64,000 nucleotides of DNA from Moringa oleifera. Taxonomy: Eukaryota > Streptophyta > Magnoliopsida > Brassicales > Moringaceae. Both the position numbers and the translations under genes were made by a program. Positions 40,986 to 53,572 of the stretch are shown in pieces. Location of the stretch: positions 1,596,501-1,660,500 of the forward strand of contig JAJFZO010000256.1 in NCBI GenBank assembly GCA_021397835.1. Reading direction: 5' to 3'. The notes beneath the pieces were generated by a model. That model worked only from the letters and a program-made list of their open reading frames with translations. It searched no databases and was not told where the DNA came from. Positions within the stretch are counted from its first letter, which is position 1. The number at the start of each line of letters is the position of its first letter.

Positions 40986-43900
40986 TGTCAGCATATGGGA
41001 GACAAAGTTTGTTGCTTAACTTCCATAATTAGATTTTCATTGATTTGGAATCTGGCTTTGGACAAGGCTTCTTGTTTTTATTTCTTTTATCCCTTTTTTA
41101 GGTTGAATAGAACACTTACCTGACTTATCAAGAAATCTTACAAGAAACATTGGGAAGATCTGAACTTTGCAAGCAAAATGAACTCTTCCATTCTGTAAGC
41201 TATACTTTTAGGTTAAATATTTGAATCCCGTGATCTGTATACTTACGTGGAGACTAAAATTTTTATACACTATAGCATTATCCTGTGAGATTCAGGACTG
41301 AGAAACTCATGATGCATGCTTTATAGTTTATTTGAAGACTAATTAGAGGTCAGTAACTCGAAAGAACTGCTGGGTAGTAAAAAGGTGAAGCACATCACTT
41401 TAGGATTGCTAGTTCTCCAGCCTGTCTTAGAGGGTTCAACTTGCCTTTGTTTCGGGACAGAAGTATATACCTGCTGAAGCTTGTCATTCTATTCTATCCG
41501 GGTTAAAACCATCTTTTTCACAATAATGTTTTTGTCATTTTACCCATTCTTCAATCTCCTCAACCATTTCTTTTGTTTGATTCTTTTATGGATTTTCTCT
41601 AGGAATATTTAAAGATATCTCTGCTCCCACAAAAAATATTTTGCATTTATGTACACCACCTATTTGCCAATTGGCATTAATCGTTCATAAAAGCTCTAGC
41701 ACCACTGCCATTATTTCTTCACACTATTTCATTCATAATATGCAGTTACCCAACTTGCTTGTAAGTTGACTACCTGTTGGATAATGAGGAGCCTGAATGA
41801 TCTACTGAATCAAGGTGAAAAGTGAACAACAAAGGAAAGGAACAGAGAAAAAGACAAGAAAAAGAAACAGTAGATATTTTTCCTATAGTTTTGTACATGA
41901 AATCAGATCTCTTTTAATTGATAAATATTGCATTGCATATGATAATATTGATTGAGATTTCATTGTTTTGATCTGTATTATTCTCTGTATTGCTATTCTG
42001 ATTTACATTACAGATATTATTCAAATCTTTCTTGAATTTCAAAAAGTATAAACTAAATTTTAAAAAATCAATAGCTTATGTATTATGTAAGGAGCCAAGA
42101 TTTGAACTAGGTGATATTTTAGCATTAAAAACTTGGAATTATTTAATCATTCCTGTGAACAAATTGCTTTTAACTGAAAACCTCAGTTTCCCCATTTGTT
42201 GCAGTGTCCATAACGAGGTTAGGTTATGATATCTAGATTATGATTTATGTCATCCATGACAGGCATTACAGGTATAAAATATAAAAAAAGAAGGGAGACA
42301 GCCCAGAAAACCTGAAAAGGTGTTTGATGAAAATCAGTGCTGACAGTGCAAGTAATTAAGTGCCTCCCATTATTATATTAACAAACACTTCACTTTGCTT
42401 ATTTCTTTAAGCCCTAACTCACCAATTATTGAGTAATTAAATGGGGAAAAGGTACCTTTTTGGGCAGATAAATGATACCCTTTTGTCATATGAATTGTGG
42501 AAAGCTTAGCAAGATTATCAAATTACTTTTGCGTAGGAAACATAGATTACTTAGGCAAATCCACACGCCACATAAAGTCATTGGGATTAAGTAAGACTCT
42601 CATGGTTTCTAAAATTAGGAAGCAGAACTCAGTCTCTTAGGTAGGTACATGATTAATTAATTAATGCTCATACCCTTGAGAGATTGAGACATTTCATACT
42701 CTTTGAGACTTAGGATTGGAAATTTGTTTAAATATAGAGTTTGATTTATGAAATTTTCAATGATGTTCGGAAAATTTAATTTGGAAAACTAAAATTGTCA
42801 AAGTTAAATTCAAATATTTTGGTCTGGACATTGCCTAGCATGAAGAATCTTGTCAGAGTAAAAACCACAATGGAAGAGATATACCATCCTTGTTAATGCA
42901 ACATATTTAAACAAAAACATATGATGGATTTTGTAGAAGCTCCTGTTTTTCACATGAATAAGAAAATTTTTAATTTTTATTTGGGTGGAAAAGAATCTCT
43001 TCAATTTTGAAAATCTGTATTTAAATTATCAAAAAATAAATAATTATAATTACCTATGTCATTGTATGGTTTGAGATTTTATACCAGAAACCAAGCAACA
43101 TGTTTTATTAACTAAGGTTGCGTATATGTACATAAAGTGAGTTAATTTTTATTTAGAAGTCAAGATATTTATGAACTTCATAAAATCTTTTTTATTTTAA
43201 AAAATCCATTATTTATAAATTTAATATGAGTAATGCTTTTTTTTGTGACCACTTATTCAAAAATTGTTTATTTCTTACTTTTGAAAATTGAGTTAACGGC
43301 TTTTGTAATCAAATTGAGCTAAGTGTACTGTGTACACTTTTTATGATTGAAGATCATATTATTCCTTATATCAATTTCTAATCATGTAAATTATTTATTG
43401 TTACTTAATAAGAAAGAAGTTAAAAGATTATTCAATCCAAACGGGGTTGCCAAAATTGAATGTAATCTCAACGGTATTACTTAAAGATGTTTTTCAAACC
43501 TTGCTAATTTAGGTCGGAAAATAAAAACAAAAATCCTGTCTTCTTCTTGCAGTTGCATATAACTACTACCCACAATTAGAGTCTGACATAGTTGACAATT
43601 GGAATGGAGCTTGAACAATTGAAGAAGAAAGAAAATCAAGATCGAAAACAAATTAATTTAAAAATATGGTAGTTCAAGTGCTTGCATCATTTCGTATTGA
43701 GCAATTAATGCTGAAATGGGAAAGCAAGAAAATGTCAAAAGATTTCGATCATTTGACATCCGGTGAGAATACTAAATGACCAAATTTCACTTTTCATAAA
43801 GATCTTGATATGGCAAATCTTTCTAAAGAATCTTGACAACTAGAAAGTGTAAAACGGAATAAACAAAAAAAAGAAAGTGGAAATAGAAAAATAACTAAAA

Positions 43901-46900
43901 TAGTGATTCTAATTTTTTGTATATAATTTTTAATTTTTTTGTTAAATTGAAAGTTGGTGCATGGAGAAATGTTATCATTCAATTTTGTCGGTGTTTGATT
44001 TTATTTCAACGAATATGAACTACTAGGTTTGTGCCGTAGATGTTGACGGCCCAACTTCAAAATTTATCTATAGTTATATGATTTTATAAATTTTAAATTT
44101 GATTAGGAAAAAAAAAGGGCCTCAACATTTAAGTAGTTTGAATTTAAATAAAATTAAATTAAAATATCATGGATCCCAAAATTTATATATACTTATATTA
44201 TATTTGAATTTCATTTGAATTTTTGCATTAAATCTTCCAAAAGTCAAGAATGATTTTGTTATTTTTGTCTATATTTTATTATAAATAATATCCATTTAAA
44301 AATTTTATGATTAATTTTTTATTTCTCATAATTGTTTTTTATAATATTAAAATATGTTTATAAAATATAAAAAATTAGTATTTCATATATTGTTCGATTA
44401 TATGATTGATACTATCAAACTTGAAAAATAAATTATGATTTGGCAGATCAAAATAAAGATTTCCACCATTATAATTTAATCTAGCAAATCAAACCAAAAC
44501 GCTACACGACAAATAACACTTTTTTTGGTTCCGGAGAATAGGGATTATCTTCTAAATATCTTATACTAAAAAATTAAATAAAAATATATAAACATATGCT
44601 ATTATGTATATAGCATCATTATCATAAAATTAAAAAGGAAAAAAAATAGAAGATAAGGGATGGACCGACCATTTGATTTTTTCTATAATTATTCTAACTG
44701 ATGGGCACATGCAAGTCTGCTATTTTCCTGTGCTTTTTGTCAATAAAGAAAGGTTTTCTCACATTATAATGTACTCTTATAATGTAGAACAATATTAGCT
44801 GTTTATAATATGAAATTGGTTGGGAAAGTGCACGTGTGGAGCCCACACGTGTGCCTTTTGGGATTCTTTTATTTGACACGAGAGAATAAAATATGTGCTT
44901 ATCTTTAATTTCCAAACTCTTTGGTTCTCTTTTAGGATAATATATTTTATATTTTATTTATCAATTATTGAATATTACATTAAATTAATATATTTTTATT
45001 AAAAATACACTATATTTTTAAATATATAATAAATTTAAAAAATTATTAAATACATTTCGATTTATTATTAAATAAATTTTAAACTCAAATAACATAAACA
45101 TTTAACATTAATAAAATAATATTTTTAGTTGTTAATTTTTTCTTTTAAATTGAAAAATTGTTTAGTTACACAAAAAAAGTTCATCCCTCAAATTATAATA
45201 ATGTTTGATGTAAGTTTTATTTTTTGCAATTTTTTAAAATTTTGATAATATAAATTTAAAATTATATATTCACAGTATTTAACAAATTTTAAAATTTTTT
45301 GTGATACTATTTTAAATATTTTTTACATTTATAAACAATTTAAAATTAAATATTTTTAATATTTAAATTATTTTATAAAATTTGTTAAATATTGTAAAAT
45401 TATATATTTACAGTATTTAACAAAGTTTAAATTTTTTTTATGATAGTAGTTTAAATATTTTTTTATATTTATAAAGAATTCAAAGTTAAATATTTTTAAT
45501 ATTTAAATTATTTAATAAAATTTAATTTAAATTAAGTTAATAAATCAAATTTATTACTTGCTGAATATAAAATTTTCATTAATAAAATAAAATAAATGTT
45601 AACATTTTACGATTTTTTTATCTAAAAACTTATTAATTTAACTTAAAAAAAAAAAAAAACAAGTGAACATTATTGCAGGACATGAGTTAGTGGGGGACAT
45701 AATACTCAGAGACATTTGTGTTTCTTCAGTCATGTCTTAATCTTAACCCTAGAAAAAAAAAACATAATCTCAAAGTCTCTTTTTTATGGATGTGATAAAA
45801 CATGGGCATCTCTTCTCTTGTATCTTTCAGTCAGGGGAATCCTAAACTTAAATTGCTTCCATTGATTGAGGGTCGCCTTAAGTTTCTTTTCCTCTCATTA
45901 CACACACCCCCACTACAACAACTTTCTAAGGAATTATTTTAGATTTATGAATTTTATTTTAAAATTTTAAAACAATAGTAACGTTCCGCACATATTAAAA
46001 TAAAAGTTTTTTATTTTTTATTTTTAATATTTAATATATATAAACATCGATTTAATTTAAATTGACTATTTTTTAATTTTTTATCAGATAAATCATTCAA
46101 ATTAAAGATATTGTATTTTTACTAAAATATTCAATTTATAATCATAAAATAGTTTTTGAATTTTAAGTATTTGAAATAATTTTTAAAGAATATGCACTAT
46201 TTAAAAATCAAAAAATTAATGAAATTCATTCTCAGATAAATGTCTTTATAGATCTTTGATGTTTATTTTAGTTATTGATCAAATTTTTACATTTAAAAAG
46301 TGATAAATTGAATTATAATTCATTAATTTATATTAAATTAAATATTATCAAAAAATTTAAAAATTAGATATATTTAAATTAAAGATCTTATACAATAAAT
46401 TTTAATTTTAATTATTTCATAAAAGTTTTATAAATTTTTGAATGTTAAAAATAATTTTTTAAAAAATTTGCATTATTAAATTTGAAAAAAATTATAAAAA
46501 TGAATATTATATGAAAAAATTATTTAAATTGAAAGATGAATTTACCATTAAAATAAAAATATTATTATGTTTTTATAACCATTTGAACTAAGATCGAATT
46601 TAAACTAAATAAATAAATAAATATTTATTTTATTACTTTTTAATTATAAGAGTTTGATTGTTAATATGAGTTAAACATTAAAGTTTTACATGACACTTAT
46701 CATGTATTTTTATATTTACAGAAATTTTTAAATTATTTTTAATAATAATTTAAATATTTATTTATATCCGTACTAAGTTTTAAGTTAAAATTCGTCATAC
46801 AAGATTTTTTGTTTAAATAATTTTTTAAATTAAAAATAAAATATAATTTAAACTAAAATAAAAATTATATAATTAATCCCAAAAATTAAAAAACACAAAT

Positions 46901-47559
46901 ATTACATGACTTATGTTGGTATTTACTCTTAGTTTTATGTTATTAGTATGCGATTTTGTCTTTATTTATATAAAATTGGAGTATTATACACTTTGAAATT
47001 TGTTTTACTACAAGTTTTTATGATTTTAAATATATAAGTATTTAAAATTTTATATATTATTTATTAATTTTTTGAAATATTGTTCATCTGAAAATTAAAA
47101 TTTTTATACTTTTAACATATATTTGTAAAATACAAAAAATTATTTTATATTTGTAAGATGGGTACCCTACCATCTTTTAGTCACATTCTCATTTTGAAAG
47201 CAGAAAATATTTTATTGGGCAAAGATTCATTTATTTTTTTTCAAATAATACTTAAATAAATTATAAAAATGGAAAATAAAAATATTCCAGATGAAACTTG
47301 GGAAGCTCAGATTGATTGGACACAAAGCCCATTTGCGGGCCCATAATTATTATTTTTATTATCCAATGGGTCTATCTTAGCCGATGGGGTCATTCACGCC
47401 TGGAAATGAGGCCCGAAACGCCATTGTCGGCTACAGTATATGGACAAGATCCTATCTACCATCATCACATTTGAGGATTTGGTTTTGCAAACTTGAACGG
47501 TCATTTGGTGTTTTGGTGGGCCCTTTCCATCTCCCCCGCCACCGCCAATCCGTACGTCA
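40981..47559. other. Gene-free AT-rich region of about 6.6 kb
   Basis: Contains the distal promoter of the B-box gene on the left and the promoter of the BFA3-like gene on the right. 42.7-44.7 kb and 44.9-47.3 kb are very AT-rich, with many near-repeated A/T phrases (for example around 45230-45540) but no supported exon, RNA gene or clear transposon. Confidence 0.55.
44831..44851. promoter_or_regulatory. Paired G-box palindrome
   Basis: CACGTGTGG and CCACACGTG are perfect inverted copies separated by three bases (AGC), so two CACGTG cores sit back to back. It lies in a gene-free stretch 4.3 kb upstream of the B-box gene and 2.7 kb upstream of the BFA3-like gene. Binding by bZIP/bHLH factors is inference. 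Confidence 0.45.
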
Positions 47560-50500
47560 ATGGCGGCCCTCTTTGCTGCTCGATTCTGCTCTTCTTCATT
47601 TTCTTCACTTCACCATAACCAGGTGACTCCCCTCCATCTCTAACTTTCCTTTTCTGCATGGGAAAAAGGAAGATAGGATATGGGTTTCTGATATCTCGTT
47701 GATGTTGTTTAAACTTGGATTGGCATGATTACAGGATTATCACAGTGTCTGTTTACTAAATTCTTTCAAATTTACTTTGTAGGTGCTTTATTGCTCTGCA
47801 TTGCAGAGTTCGTTGCTTCAAAGATGGAATCCTGGGGTTTTCAGTTTCAGGATGAGGAATGTGAAGCCATTTTCTTCAACCACTCTAATAGAGTGGAGGA
47901 GCAGGTAACTGCTTTGAAGTTCTGATATAATAACTCCATTGTGTATCTGTGATGACTCATTTCTTATTTCATGATTTCACATGATTTTTCCTTCCATTTG
48001 TCTTCTGAACTAAATTAATTACTTGATTGATTAGTGAGTCCAACTGAACTTGAATAAGTGGGTTTGGAGCCAACAATGGAGTGGATGAGTTGTGTGGCTA
48101 ACGCAACAATTTGGATGAGTTTTAGGTGGAGAGAAGAGTACAGCAATTTGTCTGAGTTCAAAGGAAAGAGAAAACGTGAGGAAATATAGCTGTTAAACAC
48201 GGTGTCATAGGGATACTTCCTCTTCTGCTGACTTGTTGTGAGGACAAATATCTTGTTTTCAACCACATAGATGGCTCAATAGGTCAGGCCTGTGTTTGCT
48301 CCCTTGACATTATCTGCTCAAATCCCAGGTTCTCCACATGTATGTGGCTTCTGGGTTGTTGTATATTCTGGGTTTGCCATGATTGGTGATCCTACAGGTT
48401 TCTCTCGATATCAGTCACACCCATACAAAAATATTTAAAATATTCCATATTTTTTTCTTATACAAGTTATCATTGGGATGACAAGAAATGACTTTTTCTG
48501 CAGCTTTTTTTTTTTTTTCATTCATCCCAGTTCCTGTTGTTTGATGGTTGGAATGTTAGAATTCGGTTCATTAAGTCATTCAATCCAATACTTTATAGTT
48601 TATTTGTGCTTCTACATTCTCAAGTAATTCCTTTTGAGTTTCATTCATTTGCTGTTACTGTATCTAGTGGATGGAGATATGGATAATAAAATGGCATTTT
48701 TGAATCTAATAAAACAGGAGAACTTTGATCTGTGCAGTCAATCAAGATGCTGAGGAAGCATTTAAGAAGACTGTAGAAGTGGATAGGCTGATAGACACAC
48801 TCAGGGATGCAAATTCAAAGGAAGTAAGTTCACCCTTTTAAGTACTTCTTCTTTTGTCTTGATGCTTCCTTGTCATCAGCTTGAGGTGTTGTTTTAGTTA
48901 CGAACTCCAGAAAATGCTAGTTTTTCTCTTGTTTCTCTTCCGTGCTACTTTAGGCGTGTTAATTGTTTTGTTTTAATGGCACCCATGCTGGATGGAAAAC
49001 ACATTTATCAATTCTAGTGGGGATACTGCAAGTTGACCCTGCATTATGTTTGCAGTGGTTCATCTATTGTATATCTTTAGCTTGCAACTAATTTCTTGGA
49101 TTGACTGACATATTTCTCAAAGAAAATTGAAACGATCATCTTATTTTGAATGTTTTGCAGCAGAAAAAGTTGTAATCAAATTTATCGAACTATATATTGT
49201 TTCCATTTATTCTGTATGTGCATGTTGGCACAGTCTTTTAAGCATGTATTATATGTGTGTATTTTTCATCCAACTAAATTTGGGACCTCTTTTTGGTAAC
49301 TGATAATTTTCTAATCAAGCTCTGTTTTCTGTTTTCTGAACAGCTTCAGAAGCTTGTTGTTGAAAATATCCTTGCTTTCAACGAAGGTTTTTGGATACGA
49401 CTTGCAGCGAGAACTGATACTTGCAAATCAGAAGATGATAAAGCATGGTTTTTAGATTGGTTGATTTTAATTTTTTTCTATGATTTTTGAGGCCGAACTT
49501 ATTCCTTTTCATACCTTTTTCTTTTTTTAATCTTCTGACGTTATTTGTATACTTGCAGAAAGATTATGAAGAATTGGCTACTTCAGTGATGAGCATAGTG
49601 GAATGCGTTGTCCATAAGACCCATGTCTCTCTCTCTCTCTCTGGCACAGACACATAGAGAAACAACACACACACGGTCACAGACGCTTTCTCTCTCTCTC
49701 TCTCACTCATTCATGGAGAAAATGAAGGGGCAATGTTAGGATTTATAGATTTTCTTTTGATGAAATTGTTTCCTTAATTTCCTTTTCTTTTTTTATTTTT
49801 GTAGTAATGATAGTTCTTTGATCCCTACAGGAAAAGATAGAATCAGCAACTGATATTCTCAAGGCCATTCTGAAACCTGTAGTTGATGAAGTCGAAGAAA
49901 TTTCATGGCCTCCTAGGGACCCTGAGGCTATCAAACTAATGGAGAAAGTAAGTCTTTGCTCCTATTTTGTCTGCATGAATTTTCTTCTATCTAAATTTGC
50001 AGTAAAGCTTTCAGACCTATATTTCCTTTTCATGTTCTCCTCTAGAGTCTCTTATTATTGTTATTGAATAAGAAATTCAATATCTATCAGACTTTCACTG
50101 GCCTTTTGCTTAGACATTATCAGCCTTCTCTGCAACCCTGTATCAAAGATGATAGCTTATATTACCCTGCCTGCCCAATTAGACAGACAGCCTAATGCCA
50201 TCTGAAAAAGAATTATTTCCCCTTTTGCTGGTTATCTGTCTTTCTTATTCTCTTAAAGATTACCAAGATTCTTAGTAATGTAACTGTGTCATACTTGTGG
50301 TATGCAACACCTTTCAATGACCAGGAAATAATCCAAAGGGAGCAAGAAGGGCAACTTGATGAAGGTTTCCTTGCAGAAGTTAATGCTCAACTACGACAAG
50401 TAAGTGGGTTTATTACACTTCGAGGAAAACTACCTGTGATGCATTATTACAAACCATGTGCATCTCATGTTTCCACAATTAAACTCATCTTGAAATGCTA

Positions 50501-51939
50501 TCATTGTTTATTTTTCATATATTTCAGATATTCTTATATGTACTAATTTATTACATTAGTACTATTTAGGCAAAAGAAGATGCGGATAAGCCTGGGCTTG
50601 AGGCTATGCTGCAAAAGGTTTTGCAGCTTTATGCTTCCAAAGTTCTCTCCAAGCGTAGTTATGCCAAAAAAGGTAACCTTATAACACTTACTGAGTTCAT
50701 ACGTTGTATGATTTACTTGGAAGAATCTGGCAATAGCTTATTTAAGGAGAAACTTGTTATTACATTTCCATTTTGGGTGGATCTTATGAAGGTTGTTAGT
50801 ATAATTTATCGAATTTCATTTCTCTGGTTCAATCATGCCCATGTCACAGCAGCTTCTAAACTTTAGCTACTGCTGCTGCAGGAAATGAGATTTTGAAGGC
50901 TGAGCAGTTTCTTGAAACCGTGATCAAAGGTGGGCCTTCTCCATCCTCATCCTGCTTTTGGAAGTTTTGCAAATTTATCTTATTAAGTAAGCTTTTTGCT
51001 AATAAACTACGTAACTGCTAATAAGAACTTTGAGAGAACCACACCCCCAAATCTAGCTATTGATGATCCACATATAAGAAATGCATACTTTCAATTTGGG
51101 ATCAAGTATCATCTCTTCAATTAAGACTTTGTCATTCTATCATGCTTCGCAGCCTCGGCACCTATGCAAGCAGGCTGTGTATTAGTCCCTTGACTAGTCT
51201 CAGGTGAACCTTACAATATCAACAAGACCACTGGTGCTACAGGATTGCAATCAGGTGCCATGATGAATGCTCTGATATCAATTAATAAAAATGTTGAGAG
51301 AACCACACCTTAAAAATCAGCTATTGAGGTGGGAGAACTCAGAACTTCACATCTCACACGTAAAAAAACACACGTTTCCACAGCAAGAACGAGTCCAATA
51401 CCTTCATATAGAACCTTAACAATTGCGTTCTACTTTTTTATTCCAGCTATAGGCTTTTAAGGTTTAAGGTTTCAACTCTTGTGGCGCGAACAGGCTTTAA
51501 GATGCCTGAATTTTGTGGGTTATAGTTCTGAGCCTGGATGATTTTGCTTGATATTTTGTTAGAAATTTTCCTATTTGCAGCTGGCATTATGCCTGACAGA
51601 TGTCTTCTGTGCTGCAGCTCCAGAGGAAGAATGGAACATACTCTTGTTAAATGGACTAACTATTGGTAAGGGGGAAATCTCGCCAGAGGAGCTCTCTGCT
51701 GTCATTAAGAAACGAATAGAGCGGACTCTAATCCGAACTGTAAGACGCTTCGGCCTCATATCTCCCATTATCATAATCTCTTTAGCATCTAGTGATCTAA
51801 TATTGCACTTGCTCTCCCATATTGTTACCTTTCTTTCTCTCAGGAGGGAGGTTCTTACCAGCAGCGTGTTCTTACTGAGTATCTCAAAGGCATCCAATCA
51901 AGAGCTGAGGATCTTATCGAATTACTTAAAGGAAAATAA
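47560..51939 (+). CDS. CGLD11: CGLD11/BFA3-like chloroplast ATP synthase biogenesis factor
   Basis: Plastid protein resembling Arabidopsis CGLD11/BFA3 (At2g21385), which helps assemble the CF1 part of chloroplast ATP synthase. Eleven exons: 47560-47622, 47807-47904, 48718-48823, 49344-49442, 49559-49624, 49831-49947, 50325-50399, 50570-50672, 50882-50929, 51618-51739 and 51844-51939; 330 residues with phases agreeing at every junction. Residues 1-54 make a typical transit peptide (MAALFAARFCSSS, many Ser/Arg, few acids), followed by RRTLICAVNQ, a likely cleavage area. The mature part is helical and charged, with no known catalytic motif; landmarks are LQLYASKVLSKRSYAKKG, EQFLETVIKAPEEEW and GGSYQQRVLTEYLKGIQSR. 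The intron after 49442 must start GC (see findings), and the exon ending 49624 uses a weak GT next to a CT repeat. Its place between the kinesin and alpha-COP genes is the same as in Arabidopsis, which supports the name. Confidence 0.85.
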
Positions 51940-53283
51940 CCGTAATACCCGAATAGAACTGCAAAATGAATTCTGTTTCGTTTCCTGATTATACAAAATT
52001 AAGGAATTTCCTTTTTGTGCCTGCAAGTGAAAAGAAAAGAAAACCAGGGAGAAATTAGAAATAGAGAACCGTAGACTTAATCTTACATACAAAACCGGCA
52101 GTGAATTATGTCATGCAGCTCCTGTATACCTTTTCTTGTTGATTCCTGCATTGTAGCATTGATGATTCTAACTTATCAGTGTATTCTCCGTAATCCATTT
52201 TGTGCTCACAGTTTTATCATACACTTCTAGCAAGCTGTAGCTTGTATACATGTACATGCATGCAAACATGTATATATACCAACGTTGGCTTTTTTTTTAC
52301 TTTGGATTTGGGTATCTGCTAGCTAGCATTTAATGGAATGAGTTGATGACAGGATGTGAGTTTTGAGGGAAAAAACCATGACAATAAATTTTATTAGGAA
52401 TTTAAATGATTTTTTAAATCATCTGTTTTTATCCTTAAACACATACATACATACGTACATACGTGCATTCTTATATACATTTTTATTCATACATGTGTAC
52501 ATACAATTAGTGGATTGTCTTGTAATCGGCTAAATCAAATTTAATATCCATTGAAAGTTGGGGTGTTAAAAAAAGAAAGAAAAGAAAAACAATTTTCAAA
52601 TAAATTTTTATATATTTTCAAATAAACCTATAAAAGAATTGGGTTTCTTTTTAGAAAAAAAAGGGGAAAAAATAAAAATTTGAAAATAATTTTTATGGAT
52701 TTCGAATGTAATTTTAACAACCAAACTATCTCAATAAATCCATATTTTTCTTAATAACATTTAACTTAAAGAGAGTTTTTTTTTTTAATTTTTTTGAGTT
52801 GTTTCTCGTAGTCAGAAAGATGAGAAGTCAACTGCTACCCGACGACCACATTGCGATTAAGAAAACATTACAGTACGAACGCATGTACCTAATCACAAGG
52901 AAATACGCACATTGGCATAGAAAGCTTACTGTGCTTGCGTACGTACACCCGAACTATAACATATTGTCATTCTCCACTGTGTCCTCTTGCTTGACAGAAA
53001 TTCCATAGCTGTCCTCTCTCTCTCTCTCTCTCTCCCACCGAGAAATGACACAGACTAACGACTAGATACAGATCCGAGAGAATTTAAAACCCTCGTTCTC
53101 TCTCCCTCTCTCACCTTTTGATCTAACTCTCTCTCTCTCTCTCTCTTTCCTTTCTAAATTCTGTTGCTCTCTCTATATATGTTGTCATATTTATACACGC
53201 ATACACACATTTGAGGTTTTGCAAGTGATTGTAGGTGCAAGAGTGTGCGCTCGTGATCCCTTCATGTACTGATTGGATCTGAG
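51940..53283. other. Intergenic region and 5' leader of the first alpha-COP gene
   Basis: 3' UTR of the BFA3-like gene, then AT-rich DNA with simple runs (ACAT-rich near 52440-52500). From about 53000 CT microsatellites (53014-53034 and 53127-53147) precede a leader exon that ends at 53283. Confidence 0.5.
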
Positions 53284-53536
53284 GTAAATACTTCATGTTG
53301 TTTCTATCTAAACACAAATTTCCATGCTAAATTCCTTTATTTTTGTGAATCCTTTCTCAATTCGGAAATTGAGTTGCCGCATTTGGTTCAAGGGAAAAAT
53401 GCAATCTTGGCCCGAAATTTCTTTTGCTATTGTGATTTTTTTTGATAGTTTAATTTTCTTTGCTTGTGTATAACTTTCAAATATGGTGTGATCGTTGCTT
53501 TTGTTTGTGATGTGTTGGTGATTTGGTTGTGTATAG
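53284..53536 (+). other. 5' UTR intron of the first alpha-COP gene
   Basis: GATCTGAG then GTAAATAC marks a donor, and TGTGTATAG an acceptor 36 bases before ATG 53573. The second alpha-COP gene has a matching leader intron, and the leader exon ends are similar (CTGATTGGATCTGAG versus CTGATCAGATCTAAG). Confidence 0.65.
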
Positions 53537-53572
53537 TGTTCTGTTTGGGGTGTTTTTTGGTGATTGGAGAAG

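Noticed and set aside
44900..47300. Possible retrotransposon in the 45-47 kb AT-rich DNA
   Set aside because: No long terminal repeats, primer-binding site, polypurine tract or polymerase-like frame could be found.
47384..47626. 80-codon plus-strand frame starting at 47384
   Set aside because: It overlaps the true first exon of the BFA3-like gene in a different frame; only the ATG at 47560 gives a transit peptide joined in phase to exon 2.
51571..51897. 108-codon minus-strand open frame
   Set aside because: Antisense to the last two exons of the BFA3-like gene.
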